Shown: positions 43,110 to 55,759 of the stretch, one piece after another
Layout: every line of letters begins with the position of its first letter
How positions within the stretch are numbered: the stretch's first letter is position 1
DNA from: Kappaphycus alvarezii
Taxonomy: Eukaryota > Rhodophyta > Florideophyceae > Gigartinales > Solieriaceae
DNA length: 64,000 nucleotides
Reading direction: 5' to 3'
Assembly (NCBI GenBank): GCA_002205965.3
Contig: NADL03000620.1
Location: 682,001 to 746,000, forward strand
Notes under the pieces: generated by a model
Told to the model about the DNA's origin: nothing
Database searches by the model: none
Seen by the model: the letters and a program-made list of their open reading frames with translations, nothing else
Position numbers and translations under genes: made by a program

Positions 43110-45009
43110 TTTCGCATCTTCTTGTTTTGGGATAATCTTTTTCGAGCAAAGGGAAAGCACATGGCCGCGGCCTTGGTAGGAGGGAGGATAGTGTTGTGAG
43201 TGGCAACGACAGTACCAGCTGTGTATCTAATCAACTAATTTTCGGACGACCGCTGCTTGTTTCGGGCGCGTCGGGACAGGGTTCGAAAGCACGTCAATGT
43301 GATGCTGCTTAGTTTTTGTAAAAACTGGGGAAAATACTGGCGGCTGTGTATGCGCTTTTGTCGTGCTACAGCATATTCAAACTGTTCGTGTTTAGCGCCG
43401 CGTTTTCTTGCACTGTGCGAAGCAGCGACCAGGGACGGTTTGAGTTTTGCTTAATCTGAGCGGCTTCTATTATTGTGTTTGTTTATTACGGTTGACAAGG
43501 ATTGCGTAGGAACTGAAAGAGCGACCTCTGCTTGCGACCTTGGATTTGCTTTGCGCGCGCTTACCTCGCAGAAACGATTGGGAATGCATAGCCTCTTGTC
43601 CTAGATGGCCCGCACCAGTTGTTGGCACCGCTATGGTATTGCATCAATTCTTTGCCTGTCGCTTAACGATCACCTTTGGAGAACACGCCACCCAAACGGT
43701 CATTGAAAAAGACAAACAGGTAAATTTTGGCTAGTGGATTTCAAGCCAACTGTTGAGGACCAGCAATGAAAGCATGATGCAGAACATCGTGACAGGTCGA
43801 TGACCTGGAGAAACTCCTGAACTTTGCACTGTACTGTATTGTTACGTGCTTCACCTGCCCTTACTTTTGTTGACATTACTGTCCTTGACAGGGACAGTAA
43901 TGTAACAGAGGGACAATCCATGACTCGACACCAACGTGGCATTTGTCTTCTGCGCCAATCAATGGAAACTTTTGTGTAACAGGAAGACTCCAAACTTTCT
44001 TGCCGCACAACTGGATTTTTTTAATTGAAAATAATACGGGTCATCTCTAGACGAATCCTGTGTACTGTACAGTACAGCACTGTACAGTACAGCACCATAC
44101 ATGGCATGGTCCAGCGACTGTTTTTGTTGATGCTGGCATCATCACCAAACGACACCACTGTACAGTACTATCATAGTGTTGTTGATACTCGCAACGACCA
44201 AGTACAGTAAATACAGTAAGTCAAGTCAAACCACAATTGGAAGAGTGCTGTATTGCACATCACAACGTTCATTGTACAGTACTGTACTGTATTTGTACAC
44301 TATGTTGACCGAATTTCAACTTGAGATTTATGGTTTGTGAGTAATTATGTTTAATTACATTATTCAATGTTCCCTACTGTTGGTGCGCCTTGCCGCCATT
44401 GGGTACCATTGTGTGCCGTACTGCGGGAAAGCTCGATGGAATTCGAGGCGCATCGTCTCGTTTGTTAAAGCGTCAGTTGTTCGTCGAAGGGCCTCAAGGC
44501 GAATGAGATCTGTTGCTACAAAAAAAATGCTAGTGGGCCGGTTAACGCTTTGGAAAAGCGCATTAGACCGTGATCCTCACTTTGCTGCAACGCTCATGCT
44601 AAGGAATGCATTCAAGAAAAACTTTCAAGAAAAACTTTCCTGCAATGGAATTTCGAACGATGAGAAATATCGCATGCAATGCCTGCATGTGCAGCATTGC
44701 ATACTGTACGATAATGCCTCCAGTAATGCACACGAATCCCCCTTTTCGAAAATTATTGTCAAAGCCACCCAGTTGCAGTAATAAGATCGGCCGCAAAAGA
44801 AATTGTGACGAAAACAAGTGACTTCTGTGTTCGTCGTACAGCTATCAATAAGGTGATTGCGAGATTTTACAGGACAAGTGCAAAATCTACACGGATATTT
44901 GCGTCCCGACCCCACTGTAATTTTGTTTCCTTTTATATTTTTCTGCTCAGGCACTCATCCACCGGCGGCCGTGTGAAAACCTCGACGGTGACGACGCTAG
45001 CCGCAGCAA
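43110..45009. other. Mostly non-coding; hairpin and TACTG repeats
   Basis: A perfect 12-base inverted repeat lies at 43873-43884 and 43892-43903 around a 7-base loop. TACTG/CAGTA clusters occur at 44063-44098 and 44160-44295. A 14-base tandem duplication sits at about 44611-44638. The frame 44347-44781 (144 codons) has no recognisable domain and crosses that duplication, so I do not call it a gene. Confidence 0.4.
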
Positions 45010-45287
45010 TGACGTGACATAGTGTAGGGCAGAGCCGGGTCCGGCTGAAAGGACCAGTAGATAAGTAGCCCGGGCACGTGTAAGTGTAGGACAAACTGTC
45101 CTTGAGGGTTAGCTAGGGTTAACAACCCGATGACCGCCGATGGTCAAATAAGAGGGCGACGGTGGCCGTCGCGGGTATCTACGGGGGGACAGAGACCACC
45201 AAGCTCTCCAATAGTAGCATCGCCTGGAGAAAAATCCCTACCGCAACACACTGTCAACCAACACTCAATTTTTCTTCATCTCTCATC

Positions 45288-46990
45288 ATGTCCGGCGGAC
45301 AAGAGTCGCTCGGCAAATTGCTAAAGCTCACCGGCGCAAAGGACTTCATCCAGTGGCGCCGTCGCACAAAGGAGTTTATCCAACGAGAAGACCTCGAACT
45401 CTCTGGGCAAGTGGTATGACCAGTGTGGGCACCCTTTATTTTGGTTATTTTCATGTGGTTGGTCTGGGCCTATTTCGATGTTTTCAGCCTTTTTTGCATG
45501 CCCAACCACAGAGCAGCACTTGGACCCTCACTTGGCACGTGCCGGCAATGACACTGGACCCCATGGAACCCTGTCAACTACGTTTACACCCTTGGCCACC
45601 TATACATTACATCATTGTCAGATACACTAACAACTAACACTATTTACCGCAAAAAAATGGATGCAGCCGATATTTATCTTGATGCGGCCGACTAATTCCT
45701 AAATCACACCTGTGCTCGACCAAGGAGAAGACTCTTCGACATAATCTCGCGCAGTGTGTGCAGGAACTAACTGCTAAACTTCAAATATGGCCATGTTGGG
45801 CCCTTTTTTCTGCATCTCGGCCAAACTGCCCTATTTTAGAGTAGAGTAAGATAGTGTAGTACTAATAGTTGGCCAAGTTGCTCATCTAGGAACGCCTTTA
45901 GTAAGGCGAGTTGTTCCCGGAGCTCGAGTCTCTGGTAGTAAACTCCATCATTTAAGCCCGCTTGACGACACCACTACCACCCCCATAGTTGCATCCTCTT
46001 CCCTTCCTTTTCTAACATCCAAGTACCTTACACCTACTTTGGCCACTTTAGTCTCCTTTCTGCTGTTTTTCATCTCTGGCCAAACATCCCCATATAACCT
46101 TCCTGGGTTTACTTTGAGGTGCGTGCGCTCCTCGCATGTAACATAGTCCGTGGCTACACCTACACTACTACAGGGCCCACTGACCACCCGGGCGAAGGAT
46201 CTTCCAATGCACAAGTCAACCGCCGGAAAAAAGGCAAACACCCGTGCCAAGACGGAAATCATCCTAACGCTCGAAGCTGGCCCGGTGGCTCAAACCAGCT
46301 CGATCATCGATGACGAAGATTTGTCTGCCAAGGAACTTTGGGACGCTTCGGCAATTCATACACGACCTATAATGAGCAAACCGTCATCAACCTTGTGCAG
46401 GAACTCGAGCAGGTACAAGGAGGGCTCCAACTGGGAGGATTATCTCAATAAGTTTCACGAGATCCTCAACAAATCGGCCGCACGGGACAAGAGTGTTCTC
46501 GATGAGGAAAGATACTCAAAAGCAGATCAGGACGCTTCCCGAAAACTTCGCGCCGATTGCTATGGTCTCCTCACAGATGTCATATGGCGACCTCATCAAC
46601 GCCGTTCAAACAGAAATTTCTCGTCGCAAGTACAAAGGTTCGGACAAAGGAAGTGTCCAAACCACGAAGGCATCGCTTGCAAAAACCAACAAAGGACCAT
46701 TTGCATCTGGCCTAAATGATTGCAGAATCAAGAAATCCTACAAAGACCCATGCTGGGTTTTCGGACGCCTCAACCACCGCAGCCGAGACTGCTTCCATCG
46801 CGCGGTCAAGCAAGGTGGCCACAATCCCGCACGTGGGCGAGAACGTGATCGCGGTAGAGGTTTCGGCCGGGGATATCGAGGCAGAAGAGGCAGGGGTGGA
46901 GGACAAGGATCCTGGAATCAAGGCTGGAACTCGCATCACCATGGTCAAGCTCAAGCGCCCGGGGCGCCCGGATCATCGCAGTGGGGTTGA
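45288..46990 (+). pseudogene. Copia-2 gag with internal insertion
   Basis: ATG 45288 gives SGGQESLGKL, LTGAKDFIQWRRR and IQREDLEL, matching the copia-1 Gag N-terminus. Unrelated sequence follows from 45418. Gag resumes near 46206 (KTEIILTLEAGPVAQTSSIIDDEDLSAKELWDA) and continues in shifting frames through YKEGSNWEDYLNKFHEIL and LPENFAPIAMVSSQMSYGDLI. The zinc knuckle is damaged: CWVFGRLNHRSRDC has Phe for the second Cys. The C-terminus becomes an Arg/Gly-rich tail (GRERDRGRGFGRGYRGRRGRGGG), absent or different in copia-1. Confidence 0.75.
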
Positions 46991-47089
46991 CAGCAGGGGC
47001 CCGCTACAGCACCCTCGGCCCAGCCTGCTCAACTTCCGGAAGCTCCTCCCCCATCGAAAATGACAAACCCATACCAGAAAGGTCGTGGC

Positions 47090-48650
47090 AACGGCCCGTC
47101 CCACTACGGATTTATGACGCAAATCAAGTTTCGGAGCACAATTGCGAAGTGACGCACGAATAAGATAGATAACATGATGCTATTGTCGACTCCGGAGGAT
47201 CAAATCACTTCTTCCACAACTAGAAATCGTTCGTGGACCACGAATCCATCGACGCCTCTGAGGTTCAAGCTGCGTCGGAGAAGTCGACCATCGTCTGAAA
47301 GGGAACTGTTTCCATCCCATTAGGAGGAAGAAGAAACATGGAGGCATACCATGTCCCACAATTTCAAACCGAAATTCTCTCTATTGGAATTCTCACTAAT
47401 TTTTCTCATTGTTGTCCACAATGGATCTGGTCGCACACAAAAACATAAGTAGCTGTATTATCCACATCCGCATCAACTGGAACATCACCAAAATCATCGA
47501 GATTTCGACAGATGGGTTTTACAGCGTTCAGATCCCAAGGTCGCAAACCTGCGAGAAAGCAACTGTCTCTGTCAAGCAAGTCACCGACTGTTTCGTCTGC
47601 GGCAACGTTGCCGCATCGGGAAGGAAGACGGAACGGGAGCTGGCCTTTAATGGCACAGCGGAGTGGGACATCCGGACTCCGCACGCTATATAAGGCTCTC
47701 GCAAATGTTTGAGGACGCGGCGAAATTCTCTGGCAGAATCATTGAGGAAATCATCTACATTCTGTGCAATCTGGCCAAGACACAGCGAGAGTCAATCATG
47801 TGCAGCCAAAGTGTTACTTCGCAGCCGCTCGAGATCGTTCACTTCGATATCACTGGCAAAATGTCAACTCCTTCGCTCGGCGGAAGCGGCTGGTTTCGAG
47901 GACAAACATACGGCAAAGGCCGAAATTTACTTTATGAAAAAGAAGTAGGACCTTCTGTCGGCGCTGACGTACTACAAAGAGCGGTCGGAGAATACGACGC
48001 GGTGCAAAGTAATCAAAATACGCGTTGACGGTGCTGGCGAAAACATGGGCCAAGCAGTGACCGACTTCTCCATCACAAATGGCATTCAGTTGGAAATTAG
48101 CCCCACTTATGATCCGCAAAGTAACGGAGTTGCCGGAAGATTCATGCAGGAGCTCGGCGTTCGCGCTCGCGTACTGTTGTTCAATGCACCGCTGGGACAC
48201 GAACTTTGGGCAGAGGCCATGAGCCACGGCAATTGGCTTCGCATCCGACTACCTGCAGAACACATTAACAGGGGCATTACCATCCTCGCGTGGGACAAGC
48301 GCAAGAGGGTAAACTTTAAGAAACTTCCGATCCTCGGACAGAGCGGATTCGCTTTCTTGTACCAGTCTGACACGCGCTCGAACAGGAAGCCTTCAGAAAG
48401 AGCGGTTTATGGAAAGTTCATCGGGCTGGAGAGCGAGGCATCACTGTTCAGAATCCTTGTACTTCAGCAGAAGAAGGTCATCATCACCCGCGCTCAGGAT
48501 TTTCGCCAGTGCAGCAACGAGAAACTCTCGGGAGCGGCAACACTACTCGATGGGATATCGCACGCTTCCGAAATGGAAACAGAAAGCAAAAGCCTCGACG
48601 GGCATGCAGAGCATCTTCTCGCCAGTGCGTTCTTGCCCTTTTGGTGACCC
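47090..48650 (+). pseudogene. Copia-2 protease and integrase
   Basis: The protease region (47090-47400) is recognisable by YGFMTQIKFRSTIAK but broken by stops. Integrase pieces: GHPDSARYIRLSQMF, LEIVHFDITGKM (first Asp), VDGAGENMGQ (second Asp), then the long frame 48045-48647 with TYDPQSNGVAGRFMQELGVRARVL. The third catalytic residue, Glu in copia-1's NGVAERF, is Gly here. The C-terminal part (KKLPILGQSGF, GKFIGLESEASL, ITRAQDFRQC) is well preserved. Confidence 0.75.
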
Positions 48651-49051
48651 TTAATGAATATCCTTCCTCAGACCAACGCTGTACGTCACTGCCGGGACCC
48701 GCGACTTCCGAGGAACTTCAAGGAATCCATTCAGAACAAGCTTTGGTGCGAAGAATAAATGACCAGGAGTACCCCACACTGCTTAACCGCGGAATATGGG
48801 AATTCGTAAAACGCACACCCGAGATGAACGTCCTGCCCATCACATGGTTTTTCCGCCTCAAGCATCTCGATCAGGAAGAAATACGCTTCCTGGACAAAGC
48901 TTGCTGTGTCGCTCGAGGGTATATGCAGGAAACAGGTGTTGACTTCGATCAGGACAGCGTTTATTCACCTGTGGCATCTCAGGAAACAATAAAAATGCTA
49001 CTGGCAATCGCAGCGGAGCATAGCCTCCTTGTTGAGGGTTTTGACGTGTAG
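48651..49051 (+). pseudogene. Copia-2 RT, 5' part only
   Basis: The frame 48509-49051 supplies NRGIWEFVKRTPEMNVLPITWFFRLKHLD, ARGYMQETGVDFDQDSVYSPVAS and LLVEGFDV, the first RT blocks. The sequence diverges from copia right after FDV, before the catalytic VDD region. The rest of pol has been lost. Confidence 0.75.
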
Positions 49052-49898
49052 CATGTATACTGCAAAAAACGCTTCCAACGGAAGCGGGAATACACAGAGC
49101 TTACAGCAAACCACTGCTATCGTAGCTGCATCATCGGGGCTATCGCTGGGTCTTCCGCCTAGCCCTTCAGCTAATTTGATTCCTACGCTCCACCACGACA
49201 CATCAAGGCTTCGCAATACACACAGCGAACACGAGGGTTGTACCATCGCGTTTATTAACGCCGCATAGCAACAAAATTTACACGACGATCCAGATTCGTG
49301 TTTTGCTTTGTTTTGCTCGTTAAAGAATATCGTTCACATACGTTTTTTAGGACCAAAACAATCGAGGTCAGATGACCATTCAACTGTTTGCAGCCGCTCA
49401 CGTAAGGCTAATTCACAAAATTGCGATATCAAAGATATCTGGCCCAATCGGAAAGAAAATTATGGATTGTGCAGAATCGTGTCATAACTTATTCGCTAAT
49501 TTATTTTGAAAAAGCAAGAATATCTACCTCAAATTTGCAGTCGCCTTACGCAAGAGGTTGCACATTTCGTGGTCGATGTACTGCTTCTGGCCTCAGAGAT
49601 GTTTCAATATTCATTATTTACAAATCAGTTATTTGCCATTACCGTATTTTATGATGTTGTAAAGTTGATTGAATTAAAAAGAATTGACAATACCTATCAT
49701 GATAATTTTGCCCTCAAAGCCTCCGAATAAAGCGATAAAAAAGTGATGATTCATGTGTAGCTTTCGAACCTAATCAATTGCTCCCTAGGTATTCCCGATC
49801 TGTCTTGGACCGCTTTCAGGGTAGATTTGGAATATTAAACCCCTTATCCATCCAAAGATCTCAAACGGAATCACCCTTGCAAAGGAATACCACATTGA
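49052..49898. other. No recognised gene
   Basis: AT-rich. It contains a short TTTTGC-repeat near 49300 and small frames without known motifs. Confidence 0.4.
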
Positions 49899-51133
49899 TT
49901 GCTAACAGTCTTCCCATTTCAAGGCACAGATCACATTATAGGACGAAATGATAATTCTTCTGCTCCAGGAAACAATATTTCAGGATCAGGTGGCAATTAC
50001 TCAGGACTTGCTATTGCGCATGTGGCTGAAGACCGAAAAAAGGCTAACTACGTGCAGAAATTTTTACAGACACACATTTCACCGGTGAGTTCTTTCATTC
50101 GTTCCAGAAACCCCTACATATATCATATGTGTCCCCGTCAGTACAAAATAAGTGACACACAGAAGGCTGACTTCTCCGTACACGTATTCGATAGTTCCGC
50201 AGGGCTTCAGTTATTCAGTAAGATGAGAGAAGTTATGGGATTCGAAGAAATGGCCTACTTGACGCTTTCTGAATTCAACAGCGATGCTCGCCAAAGGCGG
50301 GTTAAACGAAAACTCGAAACTCTGCTTCTAAGCGTATTCATGCAACAGAATGTTTCTGTAAGATCGTGTCCTACATTGATGGGCTGGCACCTCAGTGCAA
50401 TTATATCTAAGGATCAAACGATCACAAAATAGGCTACATTCGCAAGGCTGTAGCTGAGCACAAGGAATGGTCAGTTACTACGATACAATGTATCACCTCA
50501 GGGAAGTTGTACTTCAATAGATTCGTTGCTGCTCTGCGAGAGTCAATACAAAATTATTAGGGAAATTGAGCGGATTATAGGAAATTCTGACAGCCACTTT
50601 GAAATTAGCTACAGATGTCCCAAGTTTGCCGCAGCGGAACCCATGATATATTGGTTTCTCACTATTTACGGAACCCTAAGTTTCTGAAAAAAGGGTAACT
50701 CGCTCGGGAACTCCAAAAATATGGCCGTACATTCGAAGATAGTACACGAAGAAGTGAATGTCACGAGTATGGCTCACCTTTTGGGCCCATTCATTGCTGC
50801 AATAAAGGATTAACAAGGATGAATGTACGCAACCGGCTAAAGAACGGCGAGGCATTGGTATATATTGTTTCTGACTTATTTCATTCTCTGGAGGGAGAAG
50901 TATATGTTCATCTAAAGTGATAATCAGACTATGAAGGTACCGAAGGCAACGAAACAGGAAATTATTTCGTGGAAATGCACAGTGAACTCGAATACTTCAA
51001 CTCTCTCGGCGGGGATAGTGACATTATTGATACTGGTCATATTCAGGCAGTTGATAATGATTATTTCACAAACTACTTGGCCGCGACCATGAAATACACG
51101 AAAAAAATGAATCCTCTCCTCGCCGACCCCTAG
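49899..51133 (+). pseudogene. Gag relic of a diverged, fungal-like copia
   Basis: Pieces in several plus frames: SEFNSDARQRRVKRKLETL (near 50265-50330), then GYIRKAVAEHKEWSVTTIQ, GKLYFNRFVAALRESIQ (50430-50555), then LARELQKYGRTFEDSTRRSECHEYG and HCCNKGL (50700-50820), an imperfect zinc knuckle. LKNGEALVYIVSDLFHSLEGEVYVH follows (to 50917), and an acidic tail runs to a stop near 51133. This motif order is that of Gag in the copia lineage whose integrase and RNase H appear at 61.7-64 kb, so the two may be halves of one old element. Many stops. Confidence 0.45.
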
Positions 51134-51539
51134 TAGACAATATCCCTGCATATGGAGCAGTTTTGGTGCATCGAGTGTATATATGGAGGATTATAGGAGG
51201 ATTTCAGGAGGATACCGAGTATAGTCCAATTTTTGCTGTGGATGGACTAGAAATGGATAATATCTGTAATTTACCTGTCTGTTACACGTGTCATTCATAG
51301 AGCATCCATTCATGTGCTTTAATTTGTTGAAAATGTTTTAAATTAACGTGCTCTAGAATTCGTACTTTGGGACATTACAAATAGTTTTGAAGAGCCTCAA
51401 AGAACAACGCATCGTCTGGTTTTGGACTAACGATTCCCTGCATCATTAACGAACATCGCTTGAGAAGAAATCTGTGCATCTGTCTTGAGGGTAAATCTGG
51501 ACTTGAGGCAATTTGTAAGATCATCGCAAACAACCTTAA

Positions 51540-53463
51540 TTTTATCTGTTCATCGCCGTTGCTTGTTTCCGAAGCTGTATCCTTGTGGCATGTTACCCAT
51601 TCCTGTTCCTTGACGCCCGGACTTAGCTGCGCAGGCAGTACTCATCACACTCATATTACCCATGCCCATGCCATCAATAACTCAATTCCCCATGCCTCCC
51701 ATGCCTCCCATTCCCATGTTGCCCATGTTGCCCATGTTGCCCATCCTGCTCATTTTACCCATCGCTCACCCCATATTAATTCCCATCCCTCTATTCATCC
51801 CATCCATTCCCATTCAACCTCGTCCCATGTTGTTCATGTTTTTAATGATGTTCATACTAACCATTCCTTGTCGGACCCTTCCGCTCATACCCCCAAAACC
51901 GCTACAATTGACAGCCCCCTTGGACCATGCAAAGCCTGGTGGAGGCAGCCTTCCTTCTTGTTCGGCGGTCCGTACTTCGTACCCATTCTTTAGTTCATCA
52001 AAACTAAGCTCAGCGAGCATTTACTGATGTGCAGTAAAATTCTTCGATCTTTTTTTATCCCGGTGTAGTTGCAGGATTGCCTTGCAATAATGAGCATTCA
52101 CATCCGCATTAGCTTTTCGGACTTTCAAATTCACCGGCTTCCAGGTAGAACTGAGATAAAGAACAGTATCTAGAGAGGCCAACAAAGAACTCGCATATTA
52201 CCAAGACGTGTTCCGTTGCCCGTCCATTGATTAAGCTTCGCTTCGCAAGCCCTCTTGCGTTGTCTTTCTGATCTCGCACTTCGTACTCTGCCTGTTCTAG
52301 TTCTCGAAAAGCCTCAAGTTTCTCACCGGCACGGGCTCTAATATCTTCTTCGTGCTTCTCTCTCAATATTTCACGCTCAAGATTCTCCTCACCTGTATTC
52401 GTCTTCGCAGCTGGTTTCGAAGGATTGACTGCCATCGATGGTGCTGGTGATGATGGAGCTAAAGCTGGGGATTAGTTGCGAGCTCTTGGTGGGTTTGTTG
52501 AAGGGCTGCCGACTGGGGCAGCCAAAAAGCCGCAAATTACCAAGAATATCCCCTTCCCTGGCGTTTTTTAACGCGCTTCGTCTTGCAGAACTTTTCGTAG
52601 ATGATCCTAAATCCAAAAGATCTTCGACAGCACCCGCCTGTCGGAGCGACGGCGCTCTCCTTGTTCAGCTTGAAGATGTACGTACAGGTTCTACTCCAGC
52701 AAGGTTAAGCAAGTTTGACTCGCTATCGCTTCTATTACGACAAGTAAGCTTCGCAGTGGTATCATTTTCACGTACAGGTGGCTTGCTCGTAGTAGTAAAG
52801 TTCGCTGAGACTGGAAATATCCAGCCCTACTCACATTCATCGTTTGGTATATACTTTGACGCTGCCTGAATCCTTCAGTAGGATAGATTTTGCTATTGAA
52901 CTCACGAAAGCCGACCTCCGTAAACGGACATCCGCTCACGGACTCTCTCTTGCCGATGCCCCCGTCGGGTATGCAGGCAGCGTAGATTCAATGCTGCTCA
53001 ATCCGCTTCCAGTGCGGAAAGAGAACGAGGAATTTTCCTCTCGTTGTGGTTGCGATTGCGAAGTTTCAAATTATGAGGCAAAGTCCGTAAAATCTTCGAA
53101 AGGATTTTTTTCTAGATTCAAGTTCACGCCGGGCTCCGTATGGCCATCATCCTCATCCTTATCATCCCAAAGAAAAGATCCGTTAGAGTGACCAGTTGTC
53201 GGCTCTGGTTGCTAGGCGGACTGTTGAGACTGTCGATGTTTCGGACGTGCTGAAAAATACAAGCGGTCATCCTCCACATCTGTAGTGGAAAACAAGGTAC
53301 TCGCAAGCGCCATATCAGCTTCTTCTGGAGAGCAGCGAGTAGCAGCTAGACGCTCCTGATCGACCGCCTCAACAACTCGTTCCAAAAGTCTGGCAGAGTC
53401 TAAACAAATTATGCGCTGAAACGAGACAGGAATTCTTGCAATATTTTCTTCATTTCCGTACAC
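51540..53463 (-). pseudogene. Decayed minus-strand gene with Met/Gly-rich end
   Basis: Successive minus frames look non-random but are broken: 53212-53463 (IARIPVSFQRIICLDSARLLERVVEAVDQ), an acidic segment (FLWDDKDEDDG), and 52109-52435 (ENLEREILREKHEEDIRARAGEKLEAFRELEQAEYEVRDQKDNA, strongly helical). One frame over comes KANADVNAHYCKAILQLHRDKK, a single TAA near 52021, and MLAELSFDELKNGYEVRTAEQEGRLPPPGFAWSKG. The C-terminal part turns into Met/Gly repeats (NMGNMGNMG, GMGGMGG) encoded by the CCCATGTTG minisatellite. I do not recognise the protein. One long gene with introns or a frameshifted pseudogene would both fit. Confidence 0.35.
51660..51845. repeat. CCCATGTTG-type minisatellite
   Basis: Imperfect 9-base units (CCCATGTTG, CCCATGCCT, CCCATTCCC) run through this stretch. 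Because the unit is a multiple of three it stays open, encoding Met/Gly/Asn repeats on the minus strand and Met/Pro repeats on the plus strand. Confidence 0.75.
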
Positions 53464-55755
53464 TTGAACTGTTCTCCAAGAATTTGGCCACCCTGTCCCT
53501 CACTAGAGGTCGTAACACTATCCAGTCCGTTACAGGTAGTGTGGATAACTACCCTTTCTTCTTAATCATTATTTGCACGTCCTCGATTCTCATTGATGCC
53601 CGCTATTGCGGTTACTCTTGCGTTGAGAAGCGCTGTAGCCACATGATTGTCACTTACAATCTCAACAGCAGGTGATGGGGCTCTACTTCGTCAAGAAGCT
53701 GGGTTTGTTATTTTTTCTACATCCAATGAAACATGATAGAAACGCTCTAACCTTGGTGAACTGTCCCCGGAAACGCGGCTAACAACTGCGTGCCGCTCAA
53801 CAAACTTTGGACTATGCTAGGCATTATATTTGATCAGATATCAGTTCCTAAAAAAATCTTCCCAGATCGGCTCTTAGATTCAGTACGGAGCTAATTGGAG
53901 TCATCTTTCGAGAACTGTTACCATGATTGTTTTCTGCTTCTACAGGTTCCTTTTTCACATGGACATGAGAGATTTTGGGCTCTGACTTAAGCTTCCTCTG
54001 CAGTGTAGTTTCTGGATCACGGCAGTGAGTATTTGGGGGATTCAGTGCATTAATTAAAAATTCATGTGCTTAGTGCTGAGTATACGTAGCAATTGCTCCG
54101 TATTGCGCCAGAAAATACACAGGAAAATGTTGGGAACCAGAAACGGTATTTCTAGCGATGAAGATGAGTTTTTTTTGCAATTTTAGCATATATTTATGAA
54201 TCACATACCGACTTATCTAAAGCACGTACAAATAACTCAAGCTTAAGTGTCCTGTTGCAGTTGGGTTTGTGAAGACCGGCGATAAAGTAAATTCGAAGTT
54301 GCGGGCGCTAAGAAACGCTTGAAGAACAGAATTCATATAACAAGAATTGCCCAGGTTTTGCAAGCCTAAAGGAGGCCGTAAGCGTCGTTTGATAACTCGT
54401 AATGGTATGCTATGGCGGGCAATTTGATTCCACTTCGCGATTCGGTGGGTTCCATACAGACATGGCTGACAGTCATCTTTTCTTGTTCAGTTGTCTTGAA
54501 ATGGCATGCGCTGGCATTAGCCCACCTTCTAACGGGGAAGTAGGAGGGAAATGAGGAGGCATAGTTTCGACAGTGGCGTTGTACAAAGTTACATTCCATT
54601 TCCGACGTGGCGTCCAAAAAGTGACAATAGACAAAAATAATAACATAACACGCAATAGAGATGTCAATACTCAGGGGAGAAGAACATATGATGTGCAGAT
54701 AGCTTGAAATTGGTCGTGACATGCGTTCATTCTGTATAGTTGGGACTGTCGGGATCTTTTGGAGTTTTTTTCGGAGTGGCGTATGAGTTTTCATAACATG
54801 CGACATAGACGCACTGGGTGCATACATGCCTTTCGACAGTCCAAATGCAAACATTTTGGGACAAACTCACTTCCAATTGCAAGAACCGGACGGTTTCTTT
54901 GCGCAAAAAACGACTCTGTGGCATGGTCAATCCTGGCCAATCCCCGTAGATTGCGTAATACTGCAACATGAGAGCATGAGGTAAAAAGAACCGATTCCAT
55001 TGATGCCCTTCACCAAGATGTTGGTGGTGTATGTTGCCAAGTCTGTGCCAAATACCAGCCAAGATAGATGGAAATCATTCCATCGATCATTCTCAAAAGG
55101 AAAGGAGGGCAAGCAAAGGATTTTTCACTGGCGCCGATGGGAATAAATCTTTTCAAAGTGATTCCGATGAGTAGGTAGACTTGGCAATGAAGTCACTATC
55201 TAATGAGGGCTGTACGCATTTCCATTTTGGAGAGTTAGCCGTTGGTCGGAAGTGGGTTGGAACGGGTGAATGGGCCGGATGCATCAGTGGTTACCATGAG
55301 ATTCCTAATGGCGGTTGCGGCTTACTAAATAACCGCCTCATCGGCTTTCATTTCATGGATTTTGGCCACATCTTCACGAGCGGTGAAATCTAACCCTGCA
55401 TTTTCCGTTGAGACGTTCCCACATTGGACCCTGTAAGCGCATAATATTGGTACCTACGCAATTTTTATCCATTTGTAACTTCAAAACACTAACTTACGTC
55501 GCGTTAAGCACCCTCGCAATCACAAGTCTGTGCACTACGTTTGCGCATGAAATCAACCTTCAGGTATCCATAGAAGCCTTGATGACTACAAGGGAGCAGC
55601 ATTACTAGAGAAGTTTAACGAAATTAACAGTGACGAGTAAGGTTCCACAGTTATCTACGTGCTATGTCGAGAGCTTTCCATGACCCGATTTCCCGGTTCG
55701 TAAAGCAGAACCGCGTAGAGCGATTGAGAATGTAACAAGGGGCTCATAAACGAGA
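53464..55755. other. No confidently assigned gene
   Basis: Minus frames at 54366-54854 and 54727-55112 carry fragments such as SIVTFWTPRRKWNVTLYNATVETM and FHLSWLVFGTDLATYT that look like old coding sequence. I cannot assign a family. The plus frame 55181-55393 is also unassigned. Confidence 0.3.
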
Positions 55756-55759
55756 TCGT

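Larger units (their letters stand above)
45010..49051 (+). mobile_element. Copia-2: decayed relative of copia-1
   Basis: Plus-strand copia with gag, protease, integrase and the start of RT. The LTR-like left end (about 45010-45210) shares a 27-base block and a GGTCAAATAA region with the copia-1 LTR. TAGTAGCATCGC at 45212-45223 is a decayed copy of copia-1's primer-binding site. Gag begins at 45288. The RT ends abruptly at 49051, so RNase H and the 3' LTR are missing. A 790-base unrelated segment interrupts gag at 45418-46205. Many frameshifts are present. Confidence 0.75.

Noticed and set aside
51460..51993. His-rich plus frame over the minisatellite
   Set aside because: His/Ser repeats arise from reading CCCAT units in another frame. 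The minus strand has better coding context.
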